Assembly: GCA_006227805.1 (NCBI GenBank) | Contig: SBFT01000244.1 | Coordinates: 1-13,501, forward strand | Source: Paracoccaceae bacterium | Lineage (GTDB): Bacteria; Pseudomonadota; Alphaproteobacteria; Rhodobacterales; Rhodobacteraceae | Direction of reading: 5' to 3' | DNA length: 13,501 nucleotides | Part shown: positions 6,779-12,240 of the stretch, piece by piece | Layout: each line of letters starts with the position of its first letter | How positions within the stretch are numbered: position 1 is the first letter of the stretch | The notes under the pieces: generated by a model | What the model was told of the DNA's origin: nothing | Database searches by the model: none | What the model saw: only the letters and a program-made list of their open reading frames with translations | Translations under genes and position numbers: made by a program

Positions 6779-7492
6779 TCAGGCCGCCAGGTAAGCCGCT
6801 TGCAGCAGGCTGTCGTTGCGCAGGTCGGCGGGCTTGCCCGCTGCGACCACCGCGCCGTTGGCAAGGATCACCGCGTGATCGGCGACATCCAGCGCCAGCG
6901 CCGCGTTCTGTTCCACCAGCAGGATCGAGATCCCCTCGTCCCGCAGGTCCTCGATGATCGCGAAGATGCGGTCCACCATCTGCGGTGCCAGGCCCAGCGA
7001 GGGTTCGTCCATCAGCAGCAGGCGCGGGCCGCTCATCAGGGCGCGGGCAACCGCCAGCATCTGCTGTTCGCCCCCTGACAGAAGGCCCGCCAGCTGGCGG
7101 CGCCGCTCGCCCAGGATCGGGAAACGCTCGATCATCCGGGCCTTCCGGTCGGCGGCCCGGGCCGGATCGCCCAGGACCGATCCGGCCAGGGTCAGGTTCT
7201 CCTCGACGCTGAGCGCCGAGAACACGCGCCGCCCTTCCGGCGAGATGGCCACGCCCGCCCGCACGATGGCGTCGGGCGCGGCCCCTGTCATGTCGCGGCC
7301 GAAGATGGACACCGTGCCGCCCGCGATCCGGCGCGCCCCCGCGATCGCCATGACGGTCGAGCTCTTGCCCGCCCCGTTGGCGCCCAGAAGCGCCGTCACC
7401 CCGCCCAGCGGCGCGGTCAGGTCGACGCCGCGCGTCGCCTGAACCGCCCCGTAGCGAACGTCGAGGCCCCGGATTTCCAGCGCGGTGTCCAT
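6779..7492 (-). CDS. livF: ABC transporter ATP-binding protein LivF
   Basis: A 237-residue cytosolic ATPase of the HAAT family. Walker A is GANGAGKSS (lysine at about residue 43), the signature is LSGGEQQMLAVARAL, Walker B is LLLMDEPSLGLAP, and the switch position is VEQN with Q in place of the usual H, a known LivF trait. ATG 7490-7492 is preferred because AAGGTGA (complement of 7501-7507) lies 8 bases upstream; GTG 7502-7504 in the same frame would add four residues but lacks a ribosome binding site at suitable distance. The binding-protein stop overlaps this ribosome binding site, so translation is probably coupled. Confidence 0.93.
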   Translation of the reverse strand: MDTALEIRGLDVRYGAVQATRGVDLTAPLGGVTALLGANGAGKSSTVMAIAGARRIAGGTVSIFGRDMTGAAPDAIVRAGVAISPEGRRVFSALSVEENLTLAGSVLGDPARAADRKARMIERFPILGERRRQLAGLLSGGEQQMLAVARALMSGPRLLLMDEPSLGLAPQMVDRIFAIIEDLRDEGISILLVEQNAALALDVADHAVILANGAVVAAGKPADLRNDSLLQAAYLAA

Positions 7493-7500
7493 CCCCGAGG

Positions 7501-7507
7501 TCACCTT
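7501..7507 (-). promoter_or_regulatory. Ribosome binding site deciding the livF start
   Basis: On the minus strand AAGGTGA stands 8 bases before ATG 7490-7492 and overlaps the TAA of the preceding binding-protein gene. It overlaps the alternative GTG at 7502-7504, which argues against that start. Confidence 0.55.
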
Positions 7508-8663
7508 ACGGCTTGGGCATGGTTGCCGGATCGGCCTGGGCGCGCAGGACGAACTCCTTCTGGCCGTCCGCCGTGATCCGCGCCACGACCACGTCGCGCA
7601 GCGGCATCCGGTCAGTGCCCTTGAAGGTGAAGTTCGACATGATCGCGGTGCCGTTCTCGATCCCGGCCATGGCGGCGGCCACGGCGCGCGGATCGGTCGA
7701 TCCCGCCGCCGCCACCGCCTGTTCGATCATGTTCGCGATATCGCAGCCGCTGGCGTAATAGTTGTTGTCGGGCGCGAAACCCTTCGCTGCGGTGAACCGC
7801 GCGATGAAATCGGCATAGGCCGAACCCTCTTCGGGGAAGCCGCCGGACGTATGCACCACGCCCGAGACCACCTCGCCCAGACCGCGCACGGTCGGCGTGT
7901 CGAGCACGTCGCCGCCCATCACCTGGGTGGTGACGCCCGCGCCGCGCAGCGCCTTGATGAAGGCGGGGAAGTCGGGCTCCCAGGCCCAGGTCACGATGAC
8001 GTCGGGCTGCGGGTCGGCGGCCTTGATCGTGGTGACGATGGCCGAGAAATCGGGTTGGTTCAGCGAATAGTTCGAAGTGCCGACGATCGTGCCGCCCAGC
8101 GCCTCGAAGGCGGCACCGAAGTATTCGGGCCCGCCCAGGGTGTAGGCGCTGTCGGGCGACTTCACGAGATACACGCGCTCGAAGCCCTGGTCGCGGGCAT
8201 ATTGCGCCAGGACCGCGCCCTGCTGGTTGTCGGCGGGATAGCTGCCGAAGACATGTTCGCCCACCTGCGTCAGCACCGGCGCGGTGCCCGCGAAGGTCAT
8301 CGTCGGGATACCGTCGGCCATCGTGATCTGCGCCGCCGCGATCGTGGGATCGGCGTCGGCCGAGGACACGATGAACTGCGCGCCTTCGTCCAGCATCTCC
8401 TGCACGACCTTGACGCCCTCGGCGATGTCCGAGCGCGTGTCCTTGACGATGGTGCGCACCGGCAGCGTGCCGTTCAGGCCGCCATTGGCGTTCTTCTCGT
8501 CGATGCAGAACTGGAAGCCCGCATAGGCCGGGCCGTCATAGGGCGCGAGATAGCCCGACTGGGCCGACATCACGCCGATCACGTATTCCTCGGCGCTGGC
8601 CGCCGCCGCCGTCAGCGCCAGCGAGGCGGCGGTGGTGCTCAGAAACAGTTTTCTCAGGGTCAT
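7506..8663 (-). CDS. Periplasmic substrate-binding protein of the Liv-type ABC transporter
   Basis: A 385-residue exported binding protein (Peripla_BP_6 / LivK-like, type I fold) that captures the ligand for the LivHMGF channel. A clear Sec signal peptide is present: the basic start MTLRK, a hydrophobic Ala/Leu core, and a likely cut after ASA at residue 24 before EEYVIGV. There is no lipobox cysteine, so it should be soluble in the periplasm. Family segments include GVMSAQSGYLAPYDGPAYAG, NANGGLNG and FGSYPADNQQGAVLAQYA. The start overlaps the stop of the LivM-LivG gene as ATGA. AAGGAG sits 7 bases upstream, the strongest ribosome binding site in the operon, as expected for an abundant component. 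The ligand is unknown: the family covers amino acids, amides, urea and aromatic acids. Confidence 0.93.
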   Translation of the reverse strand: MTLRKLFLSTTAASLALTAAAASAEEYVIGVMSAQSGYLAPYDGPAYAGFQFCIDEKNANGGLNGTLPVRTIVKDTRSDIAEGVKVVQEMLDEGAQFIVSSADADPTIAAAQITMADGIPTMTFAGTAPVLTQVGEHVFGSYPADNQQGAVLAQYARDQGFERVYLVKSPDSAYTLGGPEYFGAAFEALGGTIVGTSNYSLNQPDFSAIVTTIKAADPQPDVIVTWAWEPDFPAFIKALRGAGVTTQVMGGDVLDTPTVRGLGEVVSGVVHTSGGFPEEGSAYADFIARFTAAKGFAPDNNYYASGCDIANMIEQAVAAAGSTDPRAVAAAMAGIENGTAIMSNFTFKGTDRMPLRDVVVARITADGQKEFVLRAQADPATMPKP

Positions 8664-10543
8664 GGTGTTGCTCCTTGTTGGATGGGTTTGGCGACATCTT
8701 CGGTCTTGGCAGCGATGGCTGCGGTGCGCCCTCGGCCGATATAGGCCTCGATCACCGCGGGGTCGGCGCGGACATCTTCGGGCTTGCCCTGGGCGATCAC
8801 CTCGCCCCGGTTCATGACGACGGTCCAGTCGGACAGCCGATTGACGAAACGCAGATCGTGGTCGATCAGCAGGATGCCGATGCCGCGCGCCTCGCAGACC
8901 GCGATCAGGCGGTCGGCCAGGTCGTCGGTCTCGGCGGGGTTCATGCCGGCGGCGGGTTCGTCCAGCAGCAGGATCGCAGGGTCCTGCGCCAGCGCGCGGG
9001 CGATTTCCAGCCGCTTGCGCGCGCCGTAGGGCAGCGCATCGGCGCGGGTGGCGGCCAGGCCGCCCAGGTCGAAGGCCTGCAACTCGCGCAGGGCGATGGC
9101 CGCCGCCTGGCCACGCCGGTGACCGGCCGCCAGCGCGGCGACGAGGACATTCTCGTACACGGTCAGGCCGCGGAACAGACGCAGGTTCTGAAAACTGCGC
9201 GACACGCCGTGACGCACGATCTCCTCGCGCGACAGGGCGCTGAGGTCGATATCGCCGATCAGGGTGCGCCCGCCATCCGCCGCATATTGCCGCGTCATCA
9301 GGTTGACCAGCGTGGACTTGCCCGCGCCGTTCGGCCCGATCAGGCCGGTGACGCGGCCCGTGGGCGCCTCGAAGCTGACGCCCGCCACGGCCTTGACCCC
9401 GGCGAAGCTGCGCGACAGACCCTCGGCGCGCAGGGTCGCGGGCGGGACGCGGGCGGGTGCGGGCGCAGGATGGGTCCGCCTTGTGATGCGCTCGAAGATG
9501 CGCGCGCCCGCACCGGGGCCCAGTTCGAACGCGCCCACGAGGCCGCTGGGCCGCAGCCAGATCACCAGCAGGATCGCAAGGCCCAGCGCCACGGTGGTCA
9601 GCCCGAAGACTTCCGGCAGGGTCACGCCGAGGACCGTCGCGCCACCTTCCAGCTGGCGCACGCTGTCCTGCAGCAGGGTGACGCCGATCACGCCCGCGAC
9701 GGCGCCCCCGACCGAGGCCATGCCCCCCACGATCATCATCGCGACATGGGCGAAGACCAGCGACAGGTAGAAGGACGCGGGCGAGAACGCGCCCAGCATG
9801 TGGCCGTAAAGCGCGCCCGCGACGGTGCAGAGCATCCCCGAGAGGCACCAGCTGACAAAGCGCGTCCGCGCGGGATTGATGCCCAGCGCCGCCGCAGCGT
9901 CCGCGTCGTCGCGCACCGCCCGGGCAAACAGGCCCTGCGCGCTTTCGCGATAGGCGCGCGCGATCAGGATGAAGACCAGCGCCGCCCCGAAGGCGACCCA
10001 CAGGTCGACGATCCGCGGGACGCCGAAGAAGGTCTGGCTGCCGCGCGTGATCTCGCGCGCGGCAATGCCGACGCCGTGGGTGATGATCAGAAGGCCCAGA
10101 GACGCGATCGCCGCCGACGCCCCCGCCAGCCGCGCGATCGCACTGCCGCTGAGGGCGGCGAAACCGAGGCCCGTCAACGCCACGACCGGAAGCGCCATCC
10201 AGAACGACAATTCATGCCCCGCCAGGAACGCCGGCAGGTCGGGCAGCGAACTGGCCTGCAGCGCCGCGGGCATGGTCAGGATGCCCGACAGATAGGCGCC
10301 CACCGCCATGAAGGCGCCGTGACCGAAGGACACGATCCCGGTGTTGCCGCAGAAGACGCCAAGCGCCACGACGGCGGCGACGTTGACGCACATCTGCACC
10401 GCGATCCGTTCGCCCGCCCGCCCGAAGACCAGGGCCAGCACCGCGACCGCCAGGCTCAGAAGCGCCAGGCACACCAGCGTCCGCGTCAGGTTCGCCGCCC
10501 TCAGCCGCGCCGGATGCGACAGGGGATCGGCACCCGCCCCCAT
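8660..10543 (-). CDS. livMG: LivM permease-LivG ATPase fusion protein
   Basis: A 627-residue fusion of two ABC transporter subunits. Residues about 20-345 are a LivM-type permease with NTGIVSFGHGAFMAVGAYLSG, the IGGMASVGG-like segment MIVGGMASVGGAVAGVIG, and multiple hydrophobic helices. A Pro/Ala-rich linker (PAPAPARVPPA) leads to a LivG-type ATPase (about 368-605) with Walker A GPNGAGKST (K409), the degenerate signature LPYGARKRLEIARAL usual for LivG, Walker B ILLLDEPAAGMNP and switch histidine IDHD. Because the permease and ATPase share a chain, the LivM:LivG ratio is fixed at 1:1. The start is ATG 10541-10543, 30 bases after the hydrolase stop; the ribosome binding site is weak. The end overlaps the binding-protein start by 4 bases. 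Confidence 0.92.
   Translation of the reverse strand: MGAGADPLSHPARLRAANLTRTLVCLALLSLAVAVLALVFGRAGERIAVQMCVNVAAVVALGVFCGNTGIVSFGHGAFMAVGAYLSGILTMPAALQASSLPDLPAFLAGHELSFWMALPVVALTGLGFAALSGSAIARLAGASAAIASLGLLIITHGVGIAAREITRGSQTFFGVPRIVDLWVAFGAALVFILIARAYRESAQGLFARAVRDDADAAAALGINPARTRFVSWCLSGMLCTVAGALYGHMLGAFSPASFYLSLVFAHVAMMIVGGMASVGGAVAGVIGVTLLQDSVRQLEGGATVLGVTLPEVFGLTTVALGLAILLVIWLRPSGLVGAFELGPGAGARIFERITRRTHPAPAPARVPPATLRAEGLSRSFAGVKAVAGVSFEAPTGRVTGLIGPNGAGKSTLVNLMTRQYAADGGRTLIGDIDLSALSREEIVRHGVSRSFQNLRLFRGLTVYENVLVAALAAGHRRGQAAAIALRELQAFDLGGLAATRADALPYGARKRLEIARALAQDPAILLLDEPAAGMNPAETDDLADRLIAVCEARGIGILLIDHDLRFVNRLSDWTVVMNRGEVIAQGKPEDVRADPAVIEAYIGRGRTAAIAAKTEDVAKPIQQGATP
8671..8676 (-). promoter_or_regulatory. 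Strong ribosome binding site of the binding-protein gene
   Basis: AAGGAG on the minus strand, 7 bases before ATG 8661-8663, lies wholly within the coding end of livMG. It fixes the binding-protein start deep inside an open frame that otherwise runs on to 10001. Confidence 0.75.
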
Positions 10544-10573
10544 CAGCCGCGGCCCCGGATCATGGGCGCGGCG

Positions 10574-11218
10574 TCAGCCACGGGACGCAAGCTCGTCCAG
10601 CAGGGCCTGCGTGGTCATCTGCCGGCAATAGCCCTTGATCGCGCGCAGCGATGCGTCGTGACGCTCCTGCGAATAGGTCAGGCAGGCATCCGTCACCTGC
10701 GTCACCAGGTAGCCCAGGTCGCAGGCATCGCGGATCGCGCTTTCAACGCATTGGTCGGTGATGAGCCCGGCCAGAACCAGTTGCTTCACCCCAAGGTTGC
10801 GCAACACATAGTCGATATGGGTCGACACGAAGACCGAGGACGAGGACTTGGGAAACACCATTTCGTCCTCGCCCGGGGCGATGGCGTCCAGCACCTTTCC
10901 GTCCCAGGACCCTTTCGGCACGTTGAAGCCGGTGATCTTGTAGTCGAGGCTGCGGTCGCGGCCATCCTTCGTCAGGCTTTCGATCGTGGTATACATGACC
11001 TCGATGCCCGCCTTCCGGCACCCGGCCTGCAAGGCCTGCATGTTGGGCAGGACACGGCGCTCGAACTGATCGAAGAACCAGCCGTACCTGGCCTCGAACT
11101 CGGCCCGGGGCATGTCCTTCCATTCGCCGCCGTCGCGGTGCGCGCTGAAATTCTGGACATCGATGAAGAGCAGGGCCGAGTCTTCCGGAACCAGCGGCAC
11201 TTCGCGCGTCAAAGCCAT
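10574..11218 (-). CDS. Isochorismatase-family cysteine hydrolase (amidohydrolase)
   Basis: A 214-residue cytosolic hydrolase of the isochorismatase-like fold. The catalytic triad of the amide-hydrolysing branch is visible: D20 in LLFIDVQN, K124 in VFPKSSSSVF and nucleophile C157 in LITDQCVES, with I153-T154 at the usual cis-peptide position. The cysteine indicates amide/ureido hydrolysis (nicotinamidase, N-carbamoylsarcosine, biuret and ureidoacrylate amidohydrolases are relatives) and not isochorismate cleavage. It is the first gene of the leftward operon. The insert at residues about 24-50 (HRDGGEWKDMPRAEFEARYGWFF) may shape substrate choice. The start is ATG 11216-11218, with only a weak AGGG upstream. 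Its job is probably to free nitrogen from an imported amide, but the substrate is unknown. Confidence 0.88.
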   Translation of the reverse strand: MALTREVPLVPEDSALLFIDVQNFSAHRDGGEWKDMPRAEFEARYGWFFDQFERRVLPNMQALQAGCRKAGIEVMYTTIESLTKDGRDRSLDYKITGFNVPKGSWDGKVLDAIAPGEDEMVFPKSSSSVFVSTHIDYVLRNLGVKQLVLAGLITDQCVESAIRDACDLGYLVTQVTDACLTYSQERHDASLRAIKGYCRQMTTQALLDELASRG

Positions 11219-11298
11219 GTCGGATCATCCCTGCCAGGTTGCGTGACCTCCCGAGCCCGGCGCATCCTGCGCGCAAGGACTCGGTGACCTTGGGGTCA

Positions 11299-11327
11299 AG
11301 CAAACGAAAGCGATGTTTCATTGTCAA
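11299..11327 (-). promoter_or_regulatory. Candidate sigma-70 promoter for the transport operon
   Basis: On the minus strand a perfect -35 TTGACA (complement of 11322-11327) is followed after 17 bases by TTTGCT (complement of 11299-11304), a 3-of-6 -10. Transcription would start near 11292, giving a leader of about 75 bases before the hydrolase ATG. The strong -35 with a loose -10 is common in this group. Confidence 0.42.
11306..11319. promoter_or_regulatory. Operator-like palindrome GAAA-N6-TTTC
   Basis: GAAA (11306-11309) and TTTC (11316-11319) form an inverted repeat lying between the -35 and -10 of the candidate leftward promoter. It resembles the palindrome at 11343-11357, so the same regulator may bind both. 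RpiR-family proteins bind short palindromes; assignment to the neighbouring regulator is inference. Confidence 0.3.
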
Positions 11328-11350
11328 TAAATTTCCTTGACCTGAAAAAT
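11321..11350 (+). promoter_or_regulatory. Candidate promoter for the regulator/ligase pair
   Basis: TTGTCA (11321-11326, 5 of 6 to the -35 consensus) is followed after 18 bases by AAAAAT (11345-11350, 4 of 6 to the -10). It overlaps the leftward -35, so the two promoters would be back to back. TTGACC at 11337-11342 is an alternative -35 but has no good -10 after it. Confidence 0.28.
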
Positions 11351-11357
11351 TATTTCA
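11343..11357. promoter_or_regulatory. Operator-like palindrome TGAAA-N5-TTTCA
   Basis: TGAAAAATTATTTCA is symmetric at 12 of 14 paired positions around T11350. It covers the candidate -10 of the + strand promoter 38-52 bases upstream of the regulator start, a usual place for autorepression by a MurR/RpiR protein. Confidence 0.42.
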
Positions 11358-11394
11358 ATGACCTTCGCCTGCGCCGGAGGCACAAAGGACGCCC

Positions 11395-12240
11395 ATGCTG
11401 ATCCGCGAACGCATAGAGAAAGCGGCCGAAAGCCTGACCAGCGGCGAGCGCAAGCTGGCCGCGGCGATTCTGTCGGACTACCCGTTCTCGGGGCTGACGC
11501 CGATCCAGGAACTGGCGCGGCACTCCGAGGTCTCGGCGCCGTCGATCTCGCGATTCGTGACGAAGATCGGGCTGGACGGATACCAGGACTTCCAGCGCGA
11601 ACTGATGAACGAATTGCGCCAGGGAATGCGCTCGCCCCTGGAACTGCACGCGCCGGGCCGTCCCGTCGAAGGCGGCTATCTGAAGGATTTCATCGCCAAG
11701 TCGACCAGCCAGATGGCGATGGCGGCGGATGCGATCACCGAGGACCAGTTCACCCAGATCTGCGCCCTGCTGAGCGATCCCAAGCGGCGCATCTACGTGC
11801 TGGGCGGGCGGATCAGCGACACGATCGCGCGCCACCTGACCTTCCACCTGCGGATGATCCGCAAGGACGTGATCCACCTGTCCGACAACCCCGAGGTCTG
11901 GCCCGAACACCTGTTGCAGATGCGCGCGGGCGACATCCTCTACCTGGTCGATTTCCGCCGCTACCAGCGCACGCTGGAACGCCTGGCCCGGCTGGCGCAG
12001 GGCCAGAACGCGCGGATCGTGCTGATGACGGACAAGTGGATATCGCCCATCGCGCGCCACGCGCACGAGGTCCTGCCCGTGCCCATCGACAGCGGCACCC
12101 TCTGGGACACCTATTCCGCGGCGCTTGCCGTGACCGAAGCCATCGTGACCCGCATCGCCGAACAGGACTGGGAGCAGGCGCGCGCCCGGATGCAAGCCTG
12201 GGAAGCGCTGCGCCCGACATCACAGGATGACCCGAAATGA
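11395..12240 (+). CDS. MurR/RpiR-family transcriptional regulator
   Basis: A 281-residue DNA-binding regulator. Residues 1-77 are the helix-turn-helix domain typical of the family (RKLAAAILSDYPFSGLTPIQELA, then VSAPSISRFVTKIGLDGYQDFQRELMNEL). Residues about 120-255 are a SIS domain (RIYVLGGRISDTIARHLTFHL; DILYLVDFRRYQ; ARIVLMTDK) that usually senses a sugar phosphate or another phosphorylated or polar metabolite. ATG 11395-11397 has AAAGGAC six bases upstream. It overlaps the next gene by ATGA, so the two are cotranscribed, and it is divergent from the transport operon. It most likely controls both directions through the palindromes at 11306-11357. RpiR proteins can repress or activate, and the sequence does not settle which. 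Confidence 0.92.
   Translation: MLIRERIEKAAESLTSGERKLAAAILSDYPFSGLTPIQELARHSEVSAPSISRFVTKIGLDGYQDFQRELMNELRQGMRSPLELHAPGRPVEGGYLKDFIAKSTSQMAMAADAITEDQFTQICALLSDPKRRIYVLGGRISDTIARHLTFHLRMIRKDVIHLSDNPEVWPEHLLQMRAGDILYLVDFRRYQRTLERLARLAQGQNARIVLMTDKWISPIARHAHEVLPVPIDSGTLWDTYSAALAVTEAIVTRIAEQDWEQARARMQAWEALRPTSQDDPK

Larger units (their letters stand above)
11244..11364 (+). repeat. Four phased TGACCT boxes in the divergent promoter region
   Basis: TGACCT occurs on the + strand at 11244-11249, 11285-11290, 11338-11343 and 11359-11364. The spacings are 41, 53 and 21 bases, close to 4, 5 and 2 helical turns. The second copy also forms an inverted repeat TGACC-TTGG-GGTCA (11285-11298). They may be binding sites of a regulator. 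Confidence 0.45.

Noticed and set aside
8664..10001. Upstream extension of the binding-protein frame
   Set aside because: The signal peptide and AAGGAG ribosome binding site fix the start at 8663; the extension is a shadow of livMG.
10544..10563. Possible leader peptide MIRGRG ending TGATG at the livMG start
   Set aside because: Six codons with no ribosome binding site of its own; likely chance, though it could couple translation.
8675..11287. 870-residue + strand open frame
   Set aside because: Antisense to livMG and the cysteine hydrolase, both of which have clear motifs; composition is that of a shadow frame.
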